Shown piece after piece: positions 1-9,721 of a stretch of 20,608 nucleotides of DNA (the first letter of the stretch is position 1; the number at the start of each line of letters is the position of its first letter). Location of the stretch: positions 30,900 through 51,507 of the forward strand of contig VHZZ01002944.1 in assembly GCA_009801015.1 (NCBI GenBank). The letters are read 5' to 3'. The notes beneath the pieces were generated by a model. That model did no database searches. It had not been told where the DNA came from and worked only from the letters and a program-made list of their open reading frames with translations. This DNA comes from Silene noctiflora (Eukaryota > Streptophyta > Magnoliopsida > Caryophyllales > Caryophyllaceae). The translations under genes were made by a program, and so were the position numbers.

Positions 1-920
1 TAAAGTCCTCACAAGGGATCCTTGTGGATAGTGACAAGCTAAATTACAAACTAAGGGATAGATGGCGAAATACCTCCATGATTGGATGGGCATCGTCGTG
101 CTACTGCTACACTAATCTAGGACTAAGATCTAAGGATAAACTAAGTTGTAGTTGTTGTTGATGTTTAAGTTGTCCTTTGCTCGGTGGATGAATGTTTCCT
201 TATATAGGCAATCATCCCCTGAATCCTCATTCACTGGCGCTTGATCCAAGACTTCATTTATTAATCCCGTTTAAGGCTTCATCTTTAGAGTTTCTGGATT
301 ATTGTAATCCAGGCCCAATATATATTGTACTTCATTCTGCAGGCCCACTTGCCCTTAAAATAATAAATATAATACCCTACTATATTTAGGCGCTAACAGC
401 TACCCACCAAGTATATTTCCCCAGGACTGCAATATTCCAAACATAGCAGTTATTTAATCTCAGCCCTCCCTATTGTTTCTCCAGACCGCAAGTGTTCCAA
501 GAAACAGTAGGTACCTTGTGATGTTCATCATTGCCTGACCTCAGATAGTTCCTTCAAATGCTCTCAATCCTATTAATAATCCCCTTACGTAATAGAAAAA
601 TCCTAGCCCAGTAACTATGAAGGTGAGTCAAAACAGAGCTAACCAAATTCAGTCTCCCTGCATAACTCAGCTTTTTGGCTCCCCAACTTCTTATCCTCAT
701 CACCATTTTATCCACCAACTTATGACAGTGCTTTCACTACTCTCTATTACCTTTATTACTTTCATTCCCACCTTTACTATTTTATATTTTTACTACTCCC
801 AGAACTATTACTTTTTAAAAAGTAAATAAACCATATTAACTTAAGATCATTTCCCATATTTTATCTTTGCCTTCTCTTTATAATTTAATCTATGCTCTTA
901 ATTTCACCATTAATTCTTAT
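1..920. other. AT-rich region without a recognisable gene
   Basis: No stretch here translates into a protein I recognise. The open frames at 192-389 and 617-829 are low-complexity, rich in hydrophobic residues, and have no homologous look. A TATA-like ccttatatagg lies near 199-209. The first 400 bases could be part of a retroelement terminal repeat, but no partner repeat or coding part is visible, so this is a guess. A short hairpin (CACAAGG, 3-base loop, CCTTGTG) lies at 10-26. Confidence 0.5.
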
Positions 921-1018
921 TTAAGACGGTTTTAATTTAAGACGACTCTCACACTCGATTAGAATAAATGTGGAAACACAAGGAGGTTGTCTGAAGTATT
1001 AAGTTAGAACCATCTTAA
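921..1018. repeat. MITE-like foldback with about 19-bp imperfect terminal inverted repeats
   Basis: The left end (921-939, starting TTAAGACGG) matches the reverse complement of the right end (1000-1018) at 16 of 19 positions. The three mismatches are transitions, which fits an old inverted repeat. The roughly 60-base core has no coding potential. A clean target-site duplication is not visible, although a TTA or TAA duplication would merge with the ends. The family is not identified with certainty. A non-autonomous DNA element is the likeliest reading. Confidence 0.45.
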
Positions 1019-1284
1019 GCAAAATCAACTATTCATTCACAACATTATTTCCTTAATTTTATTTTTATAGTCGTAAAAGTTAAGTTTTATGTAAAACGGT
1101 GTTACAATGAAACATTGTATAACCATATTACAAAGACCTTGACGCGCTTACCGTGGAAAAGTGAGTGGTTGTAGAAAGTTAATTAAGTGGGTTATTTAAG
1201 TAAAATATCATTTAGTTTTATTTTAATACTTGTGTAAAAATGGGGTTTTATAGGAAAATTATTGGTGGTTTGGTGTAACAAGAC

Positions 1285-1800
1285 ATGCAACCCGAACTGA
1301 AGCCTGAAATTGACTCAAACTACAACCCCCGAATGTGACCCGGCCCGGTCCAACTTTGTTAACCCGAAATAACCCGAACCAAAATGATCCGATTCAAAAC
1401 CACCCGGCAAAAGATAAGTCTAATTGAACAAAAAAAAGACCTGAAACGACAAAAAGTTTCGGTGTAAACCAGGGTGTTCGCCGTCGACAACCGTGTATAA
1501 TCCTTTCGCCGCGGGCGCTCTTACAAAAAGGTAAAGACTTACTCCATTCCCATGAGCAGGGATCGATTCCCTTACCTCATGGTTGAGGGATGACAAATCT
1601 AAAAGCAACTTAATATTATTACGTTAAATAAAGAATCAATTACCAAAATTAAACTAAAAATGCTCCGACCAACATACACCAAAAATACCCAAAACAGCCC
1701 CGCTCCACCTGAACAAACCCGATGATAGACAGATCCGAAGTGACCCAACTCAACCCGAATTGACTTGCTCCAATTGACCTGTTACCACTCTTACCAGGGT
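1285..1800. repeat. Degenerate CCCGAA/CCCGA-rich sequence with a central palindrome
   Basis: Short variants of AACCCGAA, GACCCGG and ACCCAACTC recur at 1290-1405 and again at 1683-1790. Sequence of this kind is commonly seen as degenerate microsatellite-like intergenic DNA in plants. Between the two blocks, 1550-1582 contains a strong interrupted palindrome: CCATGAG and AGGGA pair with TCCCT and CTCATGG. The palindrome includes GGATCGATTCC, one mismatch from the polymerase III B-box consensus. A convincing A box at the right distance is missing, so a SINE origin remains speculative. No coding content is seen. Confidence 0.4.
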
Positions 1801-1943
1801 GTAACTGGATTGTCTGGATATGAAGTATGGACATTGTATAACTCGAAAATACACGTGCGTTGGCCGTGCTAAACAAACTATACGTATTCTAGACGGCAAG
1901 GGAGAGAGAAATCCAAAGGAAAATTGACGAACGTCGAAGAAGA
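1801..1943 (+). promoter_or_regulatory. Probable promoter and 5' leader of the MINPP gene
   Basis: This stretch precedes the chosen start ATG at 1944. A weak TATA-like ctatacgta lies at about 1879-1887, followed by a purine-rich run (ggcaagggagagagaa) that would fall in the 5' untranslated region. The assignment rests mainly on position, and the transcription start cannot be fixed from sequence alone. Confidence 0.3.
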
Positions 1944-4900
1944 ATGGAAACGAAGACGAAAATGTCCGCCATTGTCATGCTATCGTTACTTATTGTTCTA
2001 CTTATTAATCTTCCATTTTCCCTCTCTGCTCGATTGATCGCTGACGAACCGTTCGATGTTCGCATGCATCTCTCCACTGTTTCCAGGTCTCCCTTTTCGC
2101 TTTCATTTCTTCATATTCATCTGATTATTATTATTATTGTTTATCCTAATTTGATTCCGATATCGAATGCGAGCAGATATGGCGCGGTCAAAGATATTGC
2201 TGACAATTCCTTCGTTCCTGCTAGTATACCTGATGGTTGTACTCCTATTCATCTTAATCTTGTGGTAATTCGTTTTTTACTCCTACTATTTTATTCATTG
2301 CCGAGTATTTTTTTTATTATGAAATGAACTAGTGTGTATCACTATTGTTGAAATTAATTGTATGTGTTGATTTTCAGCTGCATTGCGAATTATACATTTT
2401 TGACAAACTTATGGAAATGAAATGGGAAATACATATTGCTTATTGAATGAGTTGTTGAGTGAACCGTGTGATGAAAATTATTTAGAACAACTGGGTGCAT
2501 TGTAAGAATTAGTGGAATTATGGTTGGTGCGAGAAGACCATTTTAACCAAACCTTAAGGCGATGATTGAGACCCACTCAATGGTTCTTATACTTTAACAC
2601 GCCCCTCACTCGAATGCCCTTTTGGTTTGAAGAGTTGAAAATGCACAAGCCTTCTTGTGGCATATGCTAATTTATCTTGTGAGATTTTGGAGGCTCCCAG
2701 GATTAGAACTTGGGAGAACTTGGGACCTGAGGACTGCGTTGCGGTATCAGGCTCTGATACAATGTGAGAAGAACTTGAATTTAAGGTTATGGTTGAGGCT
2801 CAATCAATGGTTCTTAACAATAGGTTTTTCAACTTTAGGTTACGATGGGAGTATGGACTAACTAACTAAAATTTAAATCGTTGTTTGGCCCACTTAAATA
2901 TATTGAGTTGTCTTATGAGTTTCATGGGGAGAACATCTTCGTTTTTTTATCCAGTATGACGTGCAAATGCCAGTATAGACATAATTAAGGAGAAGTGGGA
3001 TTGGAACGAGCTGCCTCAATATTTTTGATAGTGTCACTGGGAGTTATCAACAAAGACTCGAGTGTGTGGTACTCAAGATGTGTTTGCGAGTATCATGTAC
3101 ACTTTTGTTGAATAAGTTTCTTGGTTTTTGCCGAAAATGAGTGTCTAAGTGTCTTTCCGCATTGGCTGACGGGAAGCGAAAGTTTAGTGTCAACATAGTA
3201 GGGGTTTAGTAGATCATTTGAACATCTTGTCTTAGAAGGAGCTTCTATTAGATTTATAGAAATACTCCCTCCGTCCCAGTCCTTTGTTTACCTATTCCAT
3301 TTTGGGTGTCTCACTCATTTATTTACCTTTCTAATTTAGGAATGTTTTTCATGTGTTATTTGATCATCCATGAATCCACCTCATCTTGATCCACTTGTCA
3401 TCCAACTATTATATCTACAAAATGGTGCCCTCCTCTTTCTTTGTCTTTTCACCAAAAGCCCAAAACCAAAGGTAAACAAATGACTGGGGGCGGAGGGAGT
3501 AGTAATCATGGTTTGACTACATCTGTTTCTCTATCAGAATTAAGAATTAGGCATGTGCAATTTGTGTGATTGATTTTGGTGGAATAAACGCGATTTGTGC
3601 CATATCATGTTTGCAAATCCAATATTTTATGTTAGGCTAGTGATGTGTTAGCTCTGTTGCCATTTGAACTGTTAGGACTTTGAACTTTGAACTTTTTAAT
3701 TTTATGATGTTTACTGTATTGGGGAAAATGATGTGTTTTAAATTGAATCAATGTTACATTCACATTTCACAGGCAAGGCATGGAACAAGGGCGCCTACTA
3801 AGAAACGCATGAGAGAACTGGACAGGTTGGCAACTTCCATGGAATTGCTTATTGAGAATGCAAAAGAACGCAAACTGTCGTTAGATAGAGTTCCTTCTTG
3901 GTTGTTTGGTTGGACATCTCCTTGGAAAGGAAAGGTAAATGGAGGAGAATTGATTGTCAAGGGAGAAGAAGAACTTTATGATCTTGGTATGAGGGTTCGA
4001 GAGAAGTTCCCAAATTTGTTGAGCGAGAATTACCACCCTGATGTATATGCTATTAAAGCAACTCAGGTATATACTTTGGCCCTCTTAACAGTCTTAGGTA
4101 TCATTCGCCTTGCTGTCGTCTTCGCTGGATTTTACTTTTTCATATTCACTGATAATGATGCTTAACTAATTTCATCAAAAACTGTAGGTTCCTCGAGCGT
4201 CTGCTAGCGCTGTGGCATTTGCAATGGGTCTGTTTAATGGGAGAGGAACCCTTGGTCCAGGGAAGCATCGGGCTTTTGCTGTTAGTACTGAAACTCGCGC
4301 AAGTGATATATTGCTGAGATTCTTTGATACTTGCCAAAATTATAAGGTGGGTTTATGCTCTCATTGTTGGTAGTTGCCAACATTTAGTAGAATAGCTTCG
4401 AGTTTGAAGACGCAAAGTCGATGATGAGAAAGTAAGCTAGAATATACTTTTCTCGTGTGCATCATGCTACCAGATGTCTACTTTTACCATTTTATGAAAT
4501 TAGTCCAAAGAAATTGTGGTCACTCTTTTCCAACAAAAAATGGCGGGGACTCGTGTAAGGTGTATGATGTATGCAACCTTTCATAAAAAAAAATGGCAGG
4601 GACTCGCAGTAAGGTGTATTATGTACGCAACCTTACACCACTGTAACAACACAAACCCGAGTACGGATGAACCATAATGAAAGTTGGTCACTTCTTTCCT
4701 ACTACATTGAAAAACATGAATTTCATGATTTGGGCTGTGAAAAACAGGAAATTTTTCAGTAATTAATTGTGACTACGGTAGTGTGGTTTCTGTTACTTCT
4801 CCTTCAAGACTGACAGAGAAAGTGCAATTTTTTTTATTTATTTTTTTAATTTTTGTTTATTTATTTATTTTTTCAGATTTGAGTTTATGTATTGGCTTAT

Positions 4901-7701
4901 TTTTGCTTGTGCTATTGTTTGGATATTTTAAGCCTTGTATAACTTCATCCTCAACCTGCAATTGTAGAACTACAGGAAGAGTGAGGAGCCTGCAGTTGAG
5001 AAGTTAAAGGAACCTGTTTTTGATGAAATTGCGTATGCCTTGTCTGGACGTTATGGACTGAATTTTAGTAGACAAGACATTTCTTCCCTCTGGTTTTTGT
5101 GCAAGCAGGTTTTTATTCTTTCAAGCCCTAATGCTGATGTGTATGTTACACAGCAATTGTTCCTGCTGTTTATTGATGACATTTGCAATGCAGGAAGCAT
5201 CCTTACTGGACATAACTAATCAGGCTTGCGGACTTTTCAATACGATTGAGGTGTGTAAATCATTTGTTCTAAACTTATAACATTGGTCTGTTACATTTGA
5301 GTGATTTGACTACTGTAAAGACTTCTGTTTATTCTTAATTCTGTGTTGTTTCAATATTGGAATGACACACTGAGTTCTTTTCGCATTCGAACACCAAACT
5401 ACCAGCCTACTTGTAGTGTGTCTTTATATGCCATTTTCATTTTTTGAGGTCAGTTTTTGACCTGTGATTCTACAAAAAAGCACTTTGAGGGAAAAACACT
5501 TAATTCGTTATGAAAATGTTCATAAGAGTATACGTTTCATATAGTTTAAGAGATGTTAAAAAGAAAGTGAATGTCTCGAAATAAATAAATAAGGTGGAAG
5601 TTATGAATGCTGAACATTGTTTCATATAGTTACTCATACAGTTTAAGAGATGTTAAAAAGAAAGCGAATGTCTCGAAATATGAGAACGACATATGTTAAG
5701 AAGCACAGAATATGTTCATTCATAACTTCCACCTTATTTATTTATTTATTTGTTTAATCGGATAAAAATAACCATGAATATAAGAGATTGGAGATTTGGA
5801 GGTTTTGCGAGTTTTTTTTGCTGTAGTTATATACCTGACAGTGATTTGTCTCTGTTAAATGTTAATTATGCTTTGCCTTCTCATGTGGGAATTTTCTCGA
5901 CTTTTTCCTTCTACATGGCTGCTGTTAATCATGATTTTTTAATTAATAGCTTTCTTTGCTGGAATGGACTGATGATCTGGAGGCGTTTATACTAAAAGGG
6001 TATGGAAAATCTGTGAATTATCGCATGGGACTGCCTTTGTTAAAAGATGTTGTTGAGTCCATGGAGGTTGCTATCAAGGCTAATGAAGGTACCATGAAGA
6101 TTTGATGTTAACTTGCTGAAGTTTTAATTGCTAATATTGACTAGTTGCCTTATTTCTGATTATCTATAGCTAAAATGGTTACTAATTATGCCATCATGCT
6201 CAAGACAAGCGTAAAGTTTCAATGGTTTTGTTTTAATGATGTCATAGATCTATAGATTGTATGATAATTGGTTGCAAGGCTTGCAACCTTGCATCCAGTT
6301 AGATTATTTTTTAATGTCAGCGTGCTCCTAGTTACTATAAATCTCATACCTTGTCATCTTGCAACCTTGCATCCAGTTAGATTATTTTTTAATGTCAGCG
6401 TGCTCCTAGTTACTATAAATCTCATACCTTGTCATGCAGAAGAACTTCCAAGTGGGAGTTATGAGAAGGCAAGGCTTCGGTTTGCTCATGCTGAGACTGT
6501 AGTTCCATTCTCATGCCTGCTTGGTTTATTTCTCCAGGGATCTGGTGAGAAAATAGACTCTCAATTCTCTTTAATTATTCTATTCGAATAGAAGTCCTTA
6601 GCTAATACTAATGTCGGAGGGGACATAAATTGTTGGTTTGTTTGAGTGCTTTCAGAATACAATCAGATACAAAGAGAAGAACCTCTAGAGCTCCCTCCAA
6701 GACCACCCAAAAAGAGAAATTGGAGGGGCAGTGCTGTGGCTCCATTCGGTGGAAACAATATGCTTGTACTTTATAGTTGTCCGGCCCAAGAAGCAAACAA
6801 GTATTTTGTGCATGTACTTCACAATGAACATCCTGTACCATTACCGGTAAGATTTTGTGGGTGACTCTGAGTCACAACATATTCGCTTGCAGGAAAAAAA
6901 TAAAAGAGAAAAGTCAAGTCACGTAAAGATGTTCATGAAGATTCTTTTCAATGGGAGCGAGGTTTTTGCCTCCCTTTCTGTCTGTTTGGAGACTAGTTTA
7001 ATCCTAATAACATTTACAAACACTATAAAATTTCTTCAAAATGCTATAAAAGCAATTATTCAATGTGTAGTTTTAATATCCAGATGATGCTTGCCTGTTA
7101 AATCAAGAGTGATTACTTTCTATATGGGAATGTAAAATGAATCAGAACTTCATCTCCTTCTCATGAAAGACATCAATGGTGATTTCTTATTAGGAGATCT
7201 AACTGACCTAACATCTCCGTGCTGTCAAACTAAAATCTAAGTCAAAGCCTTGTCAAAATAAAAATCTTATGTAGTTTGCACTGGCTTTTGATACTTTACC
7301 AGTCTCCAGCTGCCAGTGATTAGCAAAGTTTATCATATAGATCGTGTAGTTTTATACTCTATATTATTCTTTCTTGGCATATTAACATTTGATACTGCCA
7401 ACATATAACAGGGTTGTGAGAACTCAGACTTCTGTCCATTTGAAGATTTCAAGGTAGCTTTTGCTTCAGTTAGATTTTGCCATACAATGTTTGTTGCCTT
7501 AGCTCTCAGCAATTAAGCTGTTTTCTTATCTTTCAGGAAAAAATATACCAGCCTCACATGAAGGTCGATTATCACGACATCTGCACAGTAAAGGAACAAC
7601 ATGAAGAACCTCCTGTTCAGAAACCTGCGCCTAGTAAGCTATCATTGTTGTTCGGGTGGCTGTTCTCTTCGCAGAGTGATGAGACCAAAACAGAATTATA
7701 A
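1944..7701 (+). CDS. Multiple inositol polyphosphate phosphatase (histidine acid phosphatase family), 11 coding exons
   Basis: The predicted enzyme removes phosphates from inositol polyphosphates, including phytate, probably in the ER, vacuolar or secretory pathway. Coding exons: 1944-2086, 2177-2264, 3773-4066, 4188-4346, 4968-5108, 5194-5250, 5950-6088, 6440-6544, 6656-6846, 7412-7453, 7537-7701. All introns are GT-AG and all phases join, giving 507 residues, a normal length for plant members. Residues 7-29 form a hydrophobic signal peptide. The catalytic RHGTRAP is at residues 79-85 and the proton-donor HAE at 357-359. VPSWLFGWTSPW, WTDDLEAFILKGYGKS and the late GCENSDFCPFEDF are family-like segments. 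The C-terminus is KTEL after a short hydrophobic stretch, resembling an ER-retrieval tetrapeptide. This is an inference; animal MINPP ends in a KDEL-like signal. The start ATG could also be the in-frame one at 1962, and both keep the signal peptide. No frame damage is seen. Intron 2 is large (1508 bases) because of inserted elements. The family call is firm; substrate preference cannot be read from sequence. Confidence 0.93.
2528..2819 (-). mobile_element. TRIM-like miniature LTR retrotransposon in MINPP intron 2
   Basis: Read on the minus strand, this is a tiny LTR element. The 5' LTR (2819-2763) runs from TGTTAAGAACC to TTCTCACA. It is followed at 2762-2750 by TTGTATCAGAGCC, one base from the primer binding site matching initiator tRNA-Met (TGGTATCAGAGCC). 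At the far side a purine tract GAGTGAGGGGCG (2611-2600) precedes the 3' LTR (2599-2528), which starts TGTTAAAGT and ends CTTCTCGCA. The LTRs share AAGAACCATTGA and most of the CTTAA and TTCTC parts but differ in length (57 and 72 bases). The internal part is about 160 bases with no coding capacity. That combination is the definition of a TRIM. The flanking five bases do not match, so the element is old or the ends are off by a few bases. Confidence 0.75.
3265..3499. mobile_element. Stowaway-like MITE in MINPP intron 2
   Basis: The element begins CTCCCTCCGTCCC and ends GGGGGCGGAGGGAG, flanked on both sides by TA (3263-3264 and 3500-3501), the target duplication of Tc1/mariner-type elements. 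The inverted repeats extend about 28 bases with one inserted base and a few mismatches, through TTTGTTTACC on the left and GGTAAACAAA on the right. The 235-base length and lack of coding sequence fit a Stowaway MITE, mobilised in trans by plant mariner-like transposases of the kind relict at 15749-17204. Confidence 0.88.
4535..4634. repeat. Two diverged copies of a ~47-bp repeat in MINPP intron 4
   Basis: Copy one (4535-4580) and copy two (4588-4634) both run A6-TGGC(G/A)GGGACTCG, then GTAAGGTGTAT and ATGTA(T/C)GCAACCTT. They differ by a few substitutions and one small gap. The second copy ends in AACCTTACACC, which can pair with its own GTAAGGT. The phrase resembles part of plant SINE bodies as I remember them, but no complete SINE is visible. 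Confidence 0.6.
5544..5747. repeat. Composite direct and inverted repeat in MINPP intron 6
   Basis: A 40-base direct repeat (5544-5583 and 5641-5680, beginning GTTTAAGAGATGTT) is identical but for one base. Overlapping its first copy is the left arm (5579-5609) of a perfect 31-base inverted repeat, whose right arm is 5717-5747; the shared sequence includes AAGGTGGAAGTTATGAATG. The 107-base loop contains the second direct-repeat copy. This looks like a rearranged or partly duplicated foldback element. No coding capacity is present, and the splice sites at 5251 and 5949 lie outside it. Confidence 0.8.
6280..6435. repeat. Exact 78-bp tandem duplication beside an intron acceptor
   Basis: Unit one (6280-6357) and unit two (6358-6435) are identical over all 78 bases, beginning CTTGCAACC and ending CTTGTCAT. 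Unit two is followed at once by GCAG, the acceptor of MINPP intron 7, so branch-point and pyrimidine sequence is duplicated too. The first unit lacks a terminal AG, so only one acceptor remains usable. Perfect identity points to a recent event or an assembly artefact. Confidence 0.95.
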
Positions 7702-8339
7702 TGACCTTATGAGCGAGCAGCATTGAAAATTTGAAACCCTTTCAGCTCTAGAATTTTGCTCTAGGAGCACAAAAAATAGTAAACTTCTCTCTCATGGATA
7801 GTGTTAATTTCCCGGAAACGTGGAAATGAGTACTAAGTTAACACTGGAATAGGTTTATATTTGCTCTAGTTAGGGAAGTCAGATTCTTTTTCCTTGTAGT
7901 AGCAGCAAATAGGCGTCTTTTTCCTGGATTTTTGGCACTGTTGCGTTCTGAAGGACTACGATTGATACCTTTTTGGTGGATAGATCAAATATTCAAATGT
8001 ATATATTATTCTCTTGCAAGGTCTACATATAATGGCAGTTTTTTTTCCTATGTATCATAGATTCATAGGCGACCTGTTTCCCTTGTTTGCTTTAATTGTA
8101 GTCAAGAGTTGAGGGGGGGAAAAAAATGTACGAGTATTACGATCTATATTTACGAAGTTTTTTCCCTAATTTTTTTTTGGGTAGACCTATTGTTCTCTAC
8201 CAAGGTTGCTGTTCCTTTTTCCAGTGGAACTTTCGATATCCTTGTAGATTTATGCCTTGCCATTTTCTATTGGTTGGACAGTAAAGAGTTTCTGCTAGCA
8301 GATGTTTATAAAAACCATCAGATCACTCATCACCTCATC

Positions 8340-8387
8340 ACTCACTGCCTTTTTTTTTTTTTTTTGACAACAATAACTCACTGCCTT
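8340..8387 (-). repeat. Tiny retroposed tail flanked by 12-bp direct repeats
   Basis: ACTCACTGCCTT occurs at 8340-8351 and again at 8376-8387. Between them lie a run of T and GACAACAATA. On the minus strand this reads as a few bases followed by poly(A) and flanked by a 12-base duplication, the mark left by LINE-type target-primed insertion. It could be an extreme 5'-truncated LINE or a short SINE piece, or a chance duplication with T-run expansion. Confidence 0.5.
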
Positions 8388-9427
8388 GTAGATCGATCAC
8401 ATATTTTCGTATGAGATGGTCTCATCATCTAGCTAGGCCAGTCATAATTCCACTGTGAATTTCAACTGCTCACCGAAGTTGAGTGGAGATTTCTTTTTCA
8501 AATTATCCATTGCATGCATATTTCCCCGTAGACCTTGCGGAAATATCATGAGACAGTTCTATATAGTGTACCTTTACATCATTGCAGTGGCTTAGCATGT
8601 AATTGGCTCTCAAGATACTTATGGATTTGCAATTTTGCATGTCAAAGCTTTAACCTTTGGTGATCGTGTTTGGCTATTCGAACTCTTGATATAAATCTTT
8701 GATGGGTAAATCAAAATGGCTGCCCAAATGAGCAAATTTTACAATAATAATGGTGGCGAATACAGGGTCAGTACAGAAATTATCGGTGTTTCCAGAATTT
8801 CAGGTAGGCTTATACTAGCATTTCAGAAGAGCGACAATGAAGCCTAAAAGCTAGCCAAGTTTTTGGGTAGTCAGTTCTAACTTACAAGTACATGGTATTA
8901 ACAGTTATTTCGAACACATCTGCAAATATCAATTAACTTAAATGATAGGAGTCATAGGACTTGGGATTATACTCCGTAATAAGTTACTAGTACAATGACC
9001 GCGGTATAAACTCATTAGCATTAATAAAAAATTGTTTTGTATATATATTCTGTATTTACTCTGAACCCATTACCAGAAAGAATCCTCTATGCAATCGACT
9101 TTCAACTTCAGTTAACAGTAAAAATTCAGTAGGAAGTCACCTCTATGAACCTAATACGAGAAATAAACACTACTGCGTATAACAAAAATAACAGGAACTT
9201 AGGGTTAGCAGATCGAAAAATTCCCCCAACTCCTTCCAGCTTCAGTGTACGCTTTTGTGTAGCCAATGGTGCCTTCACGTAGCTAGTGGTTTACAGACAG
9301 TGGCTCTGTTGGTCAAAACATCTCATCTTCAACACTCTTCTAATACAGTCTTACTCGTCCTGAATTCCTGATGGTACTGAATTTCCCTGTTTGGATATAA
9401 AAGGCAAAAATACAAGAAAACTAAGTT

Positions 9428-9457
9428 ATGAACAACAACAACAACAACAACAACAAC
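9428..9457. repeat. (AAC)n microsatellite
   Basis: About nine AAC units follow an ATG. The tract is bracketed by the nine-base direct repeat AACTAAGTT (9419-9427 and 9455-9463), which could be a small target-site duplication or chance. Confidence 0.85.
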
Positions 9458-9721
9458 TAAGTTGTAAGGAACCTTAACTAGGAGTAAAATGTGTCGATAG
9501 GTTTGAAACAAGCTCTCGTATCAAGTTTATTTTGACTATCAAACAATTAGATATTAAAAATTATTATCAATGAATGCAAATTTAAGCACCCAATATTTCC
9601 GATTAGGCTATTTGATGGCTAGCCATAAACTTCACATGTTTCCAACGATTCACATTGTTTACCAAAATGGCTGTCAATCTGAAAGATAAACATTGATGCC
9701 ATACCTGGATCTTGTGAAGAC

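Larger units (their letters stand above)
7702..9721. other. Region between convergent genes (3' UTRs and AT-rich spacer)
   Basis: The first few hundred bases should hold the MINPP 3' UTR. On the minus strand, AATAAA at 9531-9526 lies about 190 bases past the apyrase stop and may be its polyadenylation signal. No open frame here has convincing coding character; those at 8109-8414 and 9329-9511 include homopolymer and microsatellite sequence. Two small repeats are listed separately. Confidence 0.55.

Noticed and set aside
10..26. Hairpin sharing CCTTGTG/CACAAGG arms with the LTR-like sequence at 20328-20349
   Set aside because: The shared arms are only seven bases and in opposite order; surrounding bases do not match, so a common origin is not supported.
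1550..1582. tRNA gene or intact SINE
   Set aside because: Only a B-box-like core exists; no A box at proper spacing and no cloverleaf could be drawn.
2087..2176. Continuous open frame through the first MINPP intron (1944-2327)
   Set aside because: The segment between GT at 2087 and AG at 2176 encodes a low-complexity hydrophobic run, and removing it restores the family sequence STVSRYGAVKD.
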